A stretch of DNA of 64,000 bases, from assembly GCF_963678635.1 (NCBI RefSeq), contig NC_087063.1, positions 21,148,701 to 21,212,700 on the forward strand. Direction: 5' to 3'. Shown piece after piece: positions 46,035-55,760 of this stretch (the first letter of the stretch is position 1; each line of letters opens with the position of its first letter). Position numbers and translations under genes: made by a program. Origin of the DNA: Symsagittifera roscoffensis. Its lineage: Eukaryota > Xenacoelomorpha > Acoela > Convolutidae. Under the pieces are notes generated by a model. It was given only the letters and a program-made list of their open reading frames with translations, had not been told where the DNA came from and did not search any database.

Positions 46035-46634
46035 TTCAAGGAAACCAAAAAAATAGACTGACAATCGAATTTTAAAATCATATTTAGTTATCATCTGTAA
46101 GCTTTTCGATTCCAAAAATTTTTCTGATTTAACCTTTTCGATCAAGCAAAAGAAAACAAATTTGGGAAGTGGATTAATAGGTAATTTTTTTGTATTCAGC
46201 CAGGAAATCTCAATGTTAAAATTCACTTTGAAAAATAGTTATCACGTTTTCGTTCCATTTGAATTTCTTGGAAAGCCTTCTTTTATCAAAGGAATTTGAC
46301 TTGAACTCGACAAGAAACCAAAAGTCAAATAGCAAAACCAAATTTGAGCGTCAACAGTTTTCCTGAAAAAAAACGCAACCCAAATAAATTGTCTTCACTT
46401 CTTTTATTGACACTTAAAGAATCTTGGCAATAGTTCCTATGTCCCTAATTTTCATGTCTTGGACATAATATGATTGCTTCAACATTGTCGAATTATTAGT
46501 CAGTAGGAGAATCCCAATTTTTCGTCTAACACCTTATTCTATATATTATTTTATACGCCTTTCTGTTACGGTTTTGCCATAAACTTGATTCATGTACCTG
46601 AGAACTGACCTGATTTTCAACAGCATCTAATTTT

Positions 46635-46801
46635 GGATCAAGTGAACAATCTCCCCCTAAATCAAAATAGGGAGATCGTTCACTTGATTAAATGTAATAT
46701 TTTTCAGCAGGCCTTACTGCTTCAATTTTGCATTTAATTTTAGAGGGGAGATTGTCAACTAGGTCTTTCTGGGGGGGGGGGGGATGTTGTTCACGTGGTC
46801 C
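46635..46801 (-). mobile_element. MITE family C copy (duplicated)
   Basis: Copy of 43319-43482 carried in duplication unit 2, differing by about 3 bp in the G run. Confidence 0.55.
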
Positions 46802-47170
46802 CTAATGTTCATAAGTGCATTGTTCACTAGCTAATAAATCTAATTAAATTTTTTTCTCTCTTTGAAATGTCTCGTCCGTTACAAAATGATTAGCACTGAT
46901 TAAAGTTACAATTTCTCAAAGCCTGAAAAACAAGCGCCATCGATCTAAGTGATAGACTAAATTGCTTGATTCTGCAACCCTCCAGCTTTCAAACTGCACT
47001 CAAGCTCTTAGGCTGAAAGCTTGTTTCAAGAAACTTTAATTTTGAAAATAGCTTTTTTCAAGATTCAATTAAACTAATGATAACCTATAAAATTTGAAAT
47101 ACGGCAAACGATTTGGGTGCAAAATAAAACCAACTGGAAGTAACATGTGTTTCTTCGTGTAAATTTTGAT

Positions 47171-47584
47171 AGTATATTTCAACAAATGAAGTTAAAGCTT
47201 ACAAAAATGCTTTTGATAAAGCTTATTCTGGTCAAAAAAAAACTTTTTGTTGCCTGCCTATTTGCCAATAAGTGTGAAACAAGAAGTCGCAAATTTTAGT
47301 AAATCTTTTGCAGGCATTTTTGATGGTGGATACAATTCATAAACATAAATAGAATTTAGAAGCAGCTTCAGAATTTTTCGAGCTCAGTAAATATTCAAAA
47401 ATGGAAAATCAACAAAATTATTCAATTAGAGTCATCGCAGTATTTGCATTGTTCCATATTCTTCGCATAGAGATCTGTTTGTTAATTTTGAGAAGACGCT
47501 GCAGGTACCACTCATGGTTAGTCAACGCGCCTTTTTGCGTGACGTCATAATGATCGTCAGGTGTTTGATAGATGACGACTGACC
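47171..47584. other. Region 3' of BRK1
   Basis: Presumed 3' UTR and downstream DNA of the minus-strand BRK1 gene. No polyadenylation signal stands out from the AT-rich background. Confidence 0.35.
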
Positions 47585-47629
47585 TCAGGTATGCGACTGC
47601 CCACTCTGCCCGACACTACTCCTTGGCAC
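47585..47629 (-). CDS. BRK1: BRK1 last coding exon
   Basis: Acceptor ATTTTTTGCAG followed in phase 0 by VPRSSVGQSGQSHT and a stop. The Val fits the position of the Val in animal BRK1 (EARV). Short, so inferred mainly from splice site and phase. Confidence 0.6.
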   Translation of the reverse strand: MPRSSVGQSGQSHT

Positions 47630-50234
47630 CTGCAAAAAATATTGCCTCAGTTTGTTTATTGAAATAAGGGGGGTCCATGTGAAACATCTACCCCTTAAAT
47701 AGACCAACTGAACAACCTCCCCCTTCTAAAAAATAAATTAAATGACAAATTCAAGTAGTAAGGCCTGGATATACTATGCACAAATCTGATTGGCTGAAAA
47801 ATAATACTTTTAACCGAGTCAAATATCTCCCTATTTGGATTTTGGGGGTATATAGTTCAGTTGGTCCAAATTAAGCTTCGCTTTGTCTTTATATGAACTT
47901 AACTCAGACTCATCATAACTTTGCATCAAATCTTAACGACAGCTGTATGTCGCAATCACGAACTATTACCATGAATGCATGTTAAATAGTATTTCCGGAT
48001 GGTAAGTAGTTGCAGACAAGATCACGTCAGATTAACGCTCTGATAAATGACCAGAACTTCTAACAAGTTTTATTGGCCGATCAGGGAGAAAGATTGGTAA
48101 AATGAGTAAATTAATTAAACAGTGCCAATTAATAATATTTAGATTTCTTTGTTTTAATTGACGTGAAGATTTTGACTCAATTTTATCTTTTCTCGACTTT
48201 ACGACACGAAGTTTAATAAATACGGCAAAATGAGCTCTAATAATTTTAAATATGAAGAAACGCACTTAAAGAGAAAATAGTCCTGAAAAAAACTGCGGGG
48301 ACTACGAGTTTGAAGTAACGTATTTGCATGGAAATGTGCGGCTGGTATTGAAAAAAGAACAAGGTCTCGCATTTTGACACAATCTGCGCTACCTACCAGA
48401 TGCAATGACATCTACATACCTTGGCTTGAATGTAGTCCAGCTGTCGTTCCAGATGAGAGAGTCTTTCGTTGAGGAATGCTAGGCGGGTGTGGCATGAGAC
48501 GTTGAACTTGTTCAGGAAGTCGGCAATCTTCTTGATGCCGAGAGTGATCGCCTCCAGGTACTGTCTGTTGTCCCAGTCCATCTGGATCTGCCGCACCACT
48601 CCACTATTCAACTCTTCATTCCTCGCTGTCGCTGGAAGTCTGCAACACAAAACACTTGCTAACACTAGACAGATTAAGCTATGTTACAAAAAGTGCTGCT
48701 CTTCAAAAATAATCGGGAAAAAAAGCGATCTGCCGAAGTTTTCATATCTTAGTCTTGATTTTCTCTTAAACAGAGTTTCTTTTACATACATACCAAGTGA
48801 GACAATTGAAAGCTAATTGAGCATCAAAATGAAACTTACAAAGCGCTAACAAAGCCGATATTACCCGAGCAACATACTTTGAGCCGCAAAAATTGTCATA
48901 AAAAATTCAAAAGTTAGATTAAGCTTCTTTGATCATAAAATGACTCAATATGGGGCAGCTAAGTCAATATACCAAAAACAGATACCTATATTATAAGCAG
49001 ATACCTTACAGCCACTTGGAAAAAAGTCACAAAACTCAACAAACCGAATATAAACGACTATTGTTGAAACATTGTAAAAAAATGGCCTTGAAGCTCTTTA
49101 AGGCGTTCACTTAGAATGTGTCAGATCATTAATCAATCCCCTGACGTGACAATGATGGTGTTTCAGGACGCGTGCTCACTTGAACTCTAGCTTCAGGTCT
49201 ACCACAGCCTGACTGAGTTTGGCTGCAATAGTGGTACCTAGTCAAAATTCTAGACGCAAAAAAAAGAGATTGATCATCAAATTAACTCAGTGTGGACCAT
49301 GGTGAAATAAGAGAAACGGGCTTTGCTTAGACAGGCTGGATAAACTTTCGTAGATTCTCTGCTAATTGCAGAAACCAAAATTATTTATATTTTAATTACT
49401 CTTGCTAAATTTCACAAATGAATTTGATTGCGCGTAAACAATTTTTCTTCTGGAAACAAAGTAAACAGGAACTACTTAATTGTAAGAAACCCCCTTCTCC
49501 ACCACTCCGCATCACCAATCGACTTCTTCATAGGTCCTACCCCCTAGAATTTTGACCCCTATTTGGGGGGATCGAATTTATACCTAAAGTTTTTACTAAA
49601 ATCCATAAAACTTATAATCAAACTTTAGAAAAATATGCAATTTTCGAGAGCTCTAAAAAAATTTTTTCCAAAGAAAAACAATTTTCACCTGGATTAAATA
49701 GCTGAAATTTTATACCAATTTTAATTTTCAAGAAAATGTTTGGCTCTAATTAACCATTTTGTTTATCAGATTTGATTCAAAGAAAACGTGCCAAAAATGC
49801 TCTTTCCTACTTTCAGCATGTTTTAGAATCTTATATTTTTAAAAAAATTATAGGACTGATCGACCAGGAACAGGTATTTAAAAAATGTACCAAATAAGGA
49901 GCTTTAAGCAGTGAGTTGGTCGAGTTACTGAACGTGCGTTTAAGGATCCAGTCATAATTGTGAAACCAAGAAGACAACATTGTAATACATACACGGCTCC
50001 GAAGGATCTGTTGCTCAAAGTTTTATTGGATACATGTTCCATCCTTGTTCCCCTGTTATATGCACCTGGAGGCATCGCATATCCTCCGCCCATTTGCTGC
50101 TGCTGCAGATTGGGATCCATCATCTGGGGAGGTCCGCCGCCGCCACCACCCGCATTGGGGTATCCCATTTGAGGCTGACCGTAGGGTATTCCTGCTCCAT
50201 TTGGGGTACTCGGACTATAACCACGCACACTCAT
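47585..50234 (-). CDS. BRK1: BRICK1 (HSPC300), WAVE regulatory complex subunit, with N-terminal extension
   Basis: Four coding exons (50234-50066, 49237-49180, 48639-48420, 47629-47585) join in phase to 163 residues. The core MDWDNRQYLEAITLGIKKIA, DFLNKFNVSCHTRLAFLNER and LERQLDYIQAK matches animal BRK1 (DWANREYIEVI..IKKIADFLNSFDMSCR.RLA.LNEKL..LERR.EYIEA) along nearly its whole 75-residue length. BRK1 is a coiled-coil subunit that binds Abi and WAVE in the cytosolic complex that activates Arp2/3 actin nucleation. Odd here: about 85 extra residues before the core, first Gly/Pro/Gln/Met-rich (PQMMDPNLQQQQMGGG), then TTIAAKLSQAVVDLKLEFK; and the usual KGETLT tail is replaced by PRSSVGQSGQSHT. 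The core exon is certain; the outer exons are inferred from splice sites and phase. Confidence 0.85.
47701..47867 (+). mobile_element. MITE family C copy
   Basis: GACCAACTGAACAACCTCCCCC and GGGGGTATATAGTTCAGTTGGTCC-type ends are inverted repeats. Interior AAATTCAAGTAGTAAGGCCT is the inverse of the 43.3-kb copy. An additional end-like GGGGTCCATGTGAAACATC abuts at 47670, suggesting nested copies. Confidence 0.6.
48420..48639 (-). CDS. BRK1: BRK1 core exon
   Basis: Acceptor TTTTGTGTTGCAG, donor GCCAAG|GTATGTAG. Carries nearly all of the conserved BRK1 coiled coil (IKKIADFLNKFNVSC). Strongest protein identification in the window. Confidence 0.92.
49180..49237 (-). CDS. BRK1: BRK1 coding exon 2 (58 nt)
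   Basis: Acceptor TTTTGACTAG|GTACC, donor TTCAA|GTGAGCAC. Reads TTIAAKLSQAVVDLKLEF, helix-forming and GC-richer than its surroundings. It takes phase 1 and leaves phase 2, just what exons 1 and 3 need. Confidence 0.55.
50066..50234 (-). CDS. BRK1: BRK1 coding exon 1 (Gly/Pro/Gln-rich)
   Basis: ATG at 50234 (MSVRGYSPSTPNGAGIPYGQ); donor CTCCAG|GTGCATAT, phase 1. An acceptor-like TTTCAG ends 10 nt before the ATG. If this exon belongs to a separate gene the BRK1 start is unknown, but the phase chain to the core exon argues against that. Confidence 0.6.
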
Positions 50235-50247
50235 TATAACTGATCTG
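50235..50247 (-). promoter_or_regulatory. Splice acceptor just upstream of BRK1 ATG
   Basis: GTTTTGATTTCAG ends 10 nt before the ATG on the minus strand. A 5'-UTR intron or a trans-splice acceptor. Confidence 0.5.
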
Positions 50248-50249
50248 AA

Positions 50250-51117
50250 ATCAAAACAGCATTATTACAATTAACTTGGTTCCTACGCTATATTTCATTG
50301 TGATATCTTCATAATACTCTAAATTGATCGAGCACTTTTGTAATGGTATTCACTAATTGATATTAGCACCTGAAACTGAAAGGAAATCATAGATCCCAAA
50401 AACAGCATCCAGAGGATGCATTATCTCTGGTTCCTAAGATATATTTTGCTCCTGGTTCCCAATACTTAAATAAAACAGTTTGGTTTGAGAATTCCAAGTT
50501 CAATTTGGAGCAAAGATGTTTGAAAGAACGTACAAAACTCTTTCTCGGCCTAACCCCAACTACACAGAAGGTGATTTACTATTTTCACTCCTTTATAAGA
50601 ATGATTTAAGAAAAGCACCGCAAACAATCCTTCTTCTGAGAAAGAAAAATAGTGATCGCCCGCTAATATGAAGATATAAATAGCAGCATTTATTTCAGAT
50701 TTTGCAACATTATATTTCGGCAGTAGCATTAAGGAACAGATGCATGAAATCATCTTGAACTCACAATTGTTTAATCACCATGATTATTGTCCACAGAAAC
50801 ACATAGGAACGAATGTTGCAGCTAAAACTATATTTTATCTTTTTTTTATAATTGTACCCAAGGCCTACTTTTTGGTTTTTCGATTTGAAGACGTCTGCAG
50901 GACCATAGCAATCATGCAATCTATCATTATGTTTAAATCTTTTGAGTATTCCCCTCTAAGTGACTTATCGCAGCTCAGTCACCGCATACCTTTATACCGT
51001 AGTATAACGGGGTCACCAAGGCTCGATACTATTACAATCCCAAAAGGGGTATGTTGATGGTCAGACTAAATCGGCTGATAAAAGGGTTTTGCAACTTTCC
51101 CATGATATGTGATATAC
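50250..51117. other. Upstream of BRK1, no gene recognised
   Basis: AT-rich; likely holds the BRK1 promoter or an upstream noncoding exon. No convincing core promoter motif was found. Confidence 0.35.
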
Positions 51118-51230
51118 CCTTTTGGACTTCTCTCTCCTCTCTCCTCTCTCCTCTCTCTCCTCTCTCCTCTCTCCTCTCTCCTCTCTCCTCTCCTCTCCTC
51201 TCCTCTCTCTCTCTCTCTCTCTCTCTCAAT
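51118..51230 (+). repeat. CT-rich microsatellite (CTCTCTC / CTCCTCTC)
   Basis: Runs of CTCTCTCCTCTCTCCTCTC followed by pure CT. Flanks differ from the two family G copies, so this is an independent tract. Confidence 0.9.
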
Positions 51231-51825
51231 TACACACAATTAAGCCCGCTTTTCGCTTCAAAAACCTCTCGATAGCTTACAGTTTCCACAAATTTATTAG
51301 ATACATGGTAAAAATCGCTTGTCGATCATCACTTGACTCGAATCCTCAGTTCACCACCTACAGTTAAACAATTCGCGCAAGCGAAATCAAGCACGGTAAT
51401 TGACCTCGTGTTCAACTACTATCTGAGTAGCAATCAACTATCGACTGTTCGCTCATGAACTACTCCAATTGCAAACCGGGTTCTAACCTCGGGTCAGTTC
51501 AATTCAACTATCTCTTTGATTCAATAACTGAGACACAGAGACCTTTAACGGGGCATGTTTTCTCCAGTCTTCTCCGATTCTATTCTTTTACTCATGAGAG
51601 CCATCTATAATAACTTCACAAATTCTCTTTGGGTTTTAGATTTATTTAGAGTTATGATCGCCCTATTAAATCCTGACAATCACTTTTGTACTTCCTACAC
51701 AAGGCCTTAAGCTACAAAATTCCGACAATGTTTTGCACAATTTCCCTAATTCGATAGAAAGGGTGCTTTTCACAGGTGCTAAAAATGTCCGGTCCAACTT
51801 CCGATTTGATTCGAATTATAACAAA
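51231..51825. other. No gene recognised
   Basis: Base composition is more even than in 15-40 kb, like the mobile-element region to the right, but no protein motif or repeat boundary could be supported. Confidence 0.35.
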
Positions 51826-51827
51826 AG

Positions 51828-52110
51828 ATGTATCTAGCCAAGAGGTTAAGGCGAACCATTAAGGACGCTACTACCGATTGGAGCACGAAACCCGAAAATA
51901 TCACGTAGAATTCCTGCATCACTCCTGTCGAGCCCTATGCGCTGACTGCGCGGAAGACTACAGGAAGTTACTTAGCGACGAACCGATGTTGAAACCATTG
52001 CCGGAGGAATGAATCCAGATTTGACGTAGGTTGGAGCTGGAGATATGAAATAGCCCAGTTCTCACAGAGGATTGAACCATGTCGACCTTCTTCGATACGA
52101 GTCGGTGACA
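51828..52110 (+). repeat. Diverged dispersed repeat (copy 1)
   Basis: 'GAGGTTAAGGCGAACCATTA', GGACGCTACTACCGATTGGA and TATCACGTAGAATTCCTGC match copy 2 at 52690-52880 (GATGACGCTACGAACGATTG, TATCACGTATAGTACCTGC). Probably both derive from a coding mobile element. Confidence 0.5.
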
Positions 52111-52479
52111 TAAAAATGCACTTATCCCATTTGCTTGATGGACATCATCTATCACCTACTCCTCGGGACAACTAATAATTCAAAAAGTTCAATAGACTCT
52201 TGTGGAAATCGCACATGCAAAACACTACAGCACACTAGCGCTTTAGAACCGAACGAAACAAAATTTTCGGGAGCAAATTCACTTTTCAAGCTGAAAATTG
52301 AACTCAACTGCACATATACTTAAGAGCATAAGACCTGATCAATAAAGAATAAAATTAAGACAGATAAAAGCTTCTAACGCCCTTGCATGAGATAGCAATT
52401 TCTTTTTCTCGCTTATAGTATTCATTAGTCAGAGCTAAGCTAGGTGCTATCCGTCAAATTAAACATCGCGTGCCTTTTA

Positions 52480-53100
52480 GTCACTTTCACTATTCTGGTC
52501 TATAAAACCGACAACGAAGTTTACGCATACCACAATGGTAACCCAAGAAGTCATTATTCCTAACTTAAACGAAGCTCAGCTGGACGCCTTGGTCGAAAAG
52601 CTTCCAATCTCACATTCAGGTAACAAAAATTTTACCGAGAGGACAAGTTTGCTTTACATGACCAGAATGTTACTTCGACCTAACAAAAGGTACATGAGGT
52701 TAGGTTAAGCCATCGATGACGCTACGAACGATTGGAGCATTAAATCCGTACAAAGTATCACGTATAGTACCTGCTTCACTACTGTCCTACTGTCGTGCCC
52801 TCTGCACAGGTTGAGGCTGGCGATAGGAAGTTACCGTTGTCACAGAGGGTTGCGTATCGTATAACGATGAATCTTCGAGTCCTATCAGTTCGTCTTGTCG
52901 ACTCGAGCAGGGCCAAAAGACTAAAGGGAACAAAATCGCTGGGCATACGAGTGCTCGAAAACGGTCAGAAGCAATTTATTTCATGTATAAGATCCGAACT
53001 GAGGGGCTACAATCGGGAGAAGTGTACTCTCTACTTATTATGAGCCTACGTCGACGATGTATCGATATTAGTCTAGAATTAATTTCACATTTTCAAATAA
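52480..53100 (+). mobile_element. Diverged repeat copy 2 with short reverse-transcriptase-like piece
   Basis: The frame at 52795-53080 contains QKQFISCIRSELRGYNREKC and, near its end, AYVDDVSILV, which fits the catalytic YxDD box of reverse transcriptases. At 52533 an ATG opens MVTQEVIIPNLNEAQLDALV, ending at a good donor (TTCAG|GTAACA). The stretch TTTACGCATACCACAATGG at 52520 recurs in variant form at 53450. Which retroelement class this was cannot be decided. It is a degraded relic. Confidence 0.4.
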
Positions 53101-53795
53101 AATCGCGAGAAGTAATGGTAAATTAGATAGTCAAGAAAATTCCGCAATTAACCGAAAAGTTAAACATCGCTACAGTTTTTCAACATTTTCCGGCTATTTG
53201 AAACATATGAAAACCCGGAAAATCATTGATAGCCTTGGCATTAATTTTGCTAAATCTGACTATTAAGTCACAAAAAATTTGGTTTTAGTAACCTAATCAA
53301 CAGATAAATATGTGCCAGAAAGGGCTCCAGTCATTTAAAAACTTATCTTTCTCCTTGTCCTAATTACTTTTCAAAACTAAGCTACAAGTTCCTTATTGAA
53401 TTTACTATCCAGTACCCTTTAGTCAAATTCACTACAATGGACTACGAAACTTCCAACGAAAACTTCGCATACCACAAATTTCTCAAGTATCCTCCCCTGC
53501 TCAAATTCCGATTTTCAATTTCGCTCTAGGTATGTTCCGACCATCGTAGAGCTCTGAGAACATCAGCATTGGCTAGTTGAGCTAAGATAAGCCGCCCTCT
53601 AATGTTCAAGCTCAAAAATCCGATTAAGATGATTTTACAGTCTTTTCCGATATGATTTTGAAACTGTTGGTAAATTAGTTTCAAGCATGTTTTTGCCAAT
53701 TTATATATTGTTTTCGAGAAGACCTGCTCAAGAGCTACACGACGGTACCAATTTTTTCTTAATTTTGGACAAATATAACTACCTAACCCTAGATG
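53101..53795. other. Relic DNA, little recognised
   Basis: Contains a second variant of the CTTTTAGTCA...CGCATACCACAA segment (53410-53470); otherwise nothing supportable. Confidence 0.35.
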
Positions 53796-53799
53796 TTAA

Positions 53800-55200
53800 A
53801 AAACTGAGCCAAAGTTGGGGTCTAGCAAAAGATAGCACCAAGGCCATAACTTAATGAAAAACAATCGGAAAATAAAAGTAAACACAGTTTTATAAACCCC
53901 TATAACAGGGCTTTCCAATGATATAAAAACATCTAAAATATGCATAAAAATTAGACCCAACTCTTGACATGTCGGGTCAGACTCATAGGTTGGAAAATGA
54001 AACTCGACACAACAAGTGACTTAAAACTTCAACTTATTGTCTTACGTTTCAAAACCCCAAAAAATGACCAAGTACGGGTTATTTTGAACGAGAAACACAA
54101 CTAAACTATCAGTTTTACGAAATTCCTATATGTTGGACGATTTCTGGCACTTTTTTGCTCTAAAACCATGAGTTTTTCTGATAATTCTGGATATATTTTT
54201 TAGCATTTAACCTTTACAGACAGCTCCTTTTGAGTACAACGGCTGAAAAACTGTGCAATAGAGGATTCCAATGGTACAAGATAATTGAAAAAAAAAAGAA
54301 ATTATTTGGTAACCAAATTGGGCCTAGAAAAGTTGGGTCTAACGCTAACTTTCGTGAAAATTGTTGTTTTTAGAGTTGGTTTTTTTTTCAAAATCATGAA
54401 CAAAACGTGATAAGGCCTAAACAGAGTGCTTTTGCTTTGGGGCAATTCGTGGTGCCGAAACTTCCCGTGAAGGCTGTGCAGCCCGTTTGATCTGTCGACT
54501 TATCGGAGTCTTTTTCGATAACTCAGAGATTTTTGTACTTTATGCCATTCACGTTTCCAACAACATATAATAGTTTCCAACAACAAAAAATAGTTAAAAA
54601 ACAAGAAGCTATTTATTAACCAAAATGGTCCCAGAAAACTTGGGTATAGAGCTTTGACCGTGAAAATCGTAGTTCTTAGAGTTCATGTCATCCTAACTCC
54701 TTTCAAAACTGCTGACTAAGTGTTTTAAGGCTTGACCATGAGTTTACTTTCAGACATATATCGAATATCGAAACTCACTGTGAAGGCTGTGCAGCACGTT
54801 TGAAACTTCGACCTATCGACATTTCTAGACTTTTTTGTATTTTTCTCAATTACTTTTTAGCCACCCATTTCTGAGTAATATGACCAACAAACTGTGTTTT
54901 GGAGAAGTACAACGATATATAAAAGTTTTTAAAAAAAGAATTTGTTAACCAGATTGGTCCTAGAAATGTAAGGTCTAATGTTTTTTTTCTTGAAAAACTT
55001 CGTTTTTAGAGATTATGACGTCAATTATTCTTTACATAACTACAAAAGAAAAGTTATTAGGCGTGAAAAGAGTTTAAAAGAGTCCGAGCTCTTGTCTTTT
55101 AGGCGTTTCGTGGGTACTTTGAGTTGTGCTCTCTGAGTACGTAGTTATTTTTTATGTGTTGTTCACGAAAAAAGACCGCTAAAACTATTCTTGATTACGG
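53800..55200 (+). repeat. Diverged tandem array, ~310-bp unit, 3-4 copies
   Basis: The phrase TAACCAAATTGGGCCTAGAA then GTTGGGTCTAA...GTTTTTAGAGTT recurs at about 54306, 54616 and 54942 (310 and 326 bp apart), with a weaker version at 53805. The phrase GTGAAGGCTGTGCAGC(C/A)CGTTTGA recurs at 54470 and 54780. It ends just left of the SET fragment. Confidence 0.6.
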
Positions 55201-55354
55201 TTATTCGAAAACAGTTTAAAGAATTTATTTCTTTTTAGAGAGAATGCTCACATTGAATCGAGATCACCTTAAGACGACGTAGAGTTATGACTGGACAAGG
55301 ACGACAGGGAGAAATTTTATGCTCTGGAGACCGCCGAAATGAAGGGAAGGTTAC

Positions 55355-55705
55355 TTGTTTCAAGATAGAACTTTGAGAAAAATGATTTTATCTGTTTTTA
55401 CCGAGGTTGATCATGAGCGTAAACTTGCGGCGGTTGAAAACGAATACATATTCGTCAATAAAGATCACAAATTATACATAGATGCGGAAGAAGACGAGCA
55501 AAGTATGGCACGTTACATAAATGACTGTAACAAGGAGAAACCGAATGCAAGACCGAAAATGTACACAGACAGATCAGGAAAGAAGCATAATCAAATAGTG
55601 TGCGAAAGGAAGATAGAAGTCGAGGCGGAATTTATCTATGACTACAACAATACCTACATGCCGTGGAGACTGGGGAGTGGCAAAAGACGAAAGCTGACGA
55701 GTAAC
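55355..55705 (+). CDS. SET-domain fragment (lysine methyltransferase-like)
   Basis: The reading frame contains KLYIDAEEDEQSMARYINDC, then NARPKMYTDRSGKKH, then EFIYDYNNTYMPWR. These fit in order the SET-domain elements Y-ID....ARYIN(D/H)S, the NA strand, and the EE..YDYG..YWR end, as in KMT5A/PRDM-type domains. SET domains transfer methyl groups from S-adenosylmethionine to lysines. The Cys-rich pre- and post-SET parts are not seen. It directly precedes a gypsy fossil and follows a tandem array, so a mobile-element-borne copy is likelier than a host gene. The fold assignment rests on motif reading only. Confidence 0.5.
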
Positions 55706-55719
55706 CAATCAGAATCGAG

Positions 55720-55760
55720 ATATTTGCATACCGGTGGAAATATGCAAATACCGAAGTAAG
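55720..55760. repeat. Short inverted repeat between SET fragment and gypsy fossil
   Basis: ATATTTGCATA and TATGCAAATA flank CCGGTGGAAA at 55720-55750. It lies where the SET-like sequence stops and the gypsy-related spacer begins. Confidence 0.45.

Larger units (their letters stand above)
43894..47170. repeat. Segmental tandem duplication, unit 2 (3277 bp)
   Basis: Same content as unit 1 plus an extra 604 bp from an internal duplication, and slightly longer G runs near 46770. After 47170 the sequences differ (AGTATATTTC against the join insertion), fixing the right edge. Confidence 0.9.

Noticed and set aside
49960-50243. Several plus-strand frames over BRK1 exon 1
   Set aside because: Shadows of the Gly/Pro/Gln-rich exon on the minus strand.
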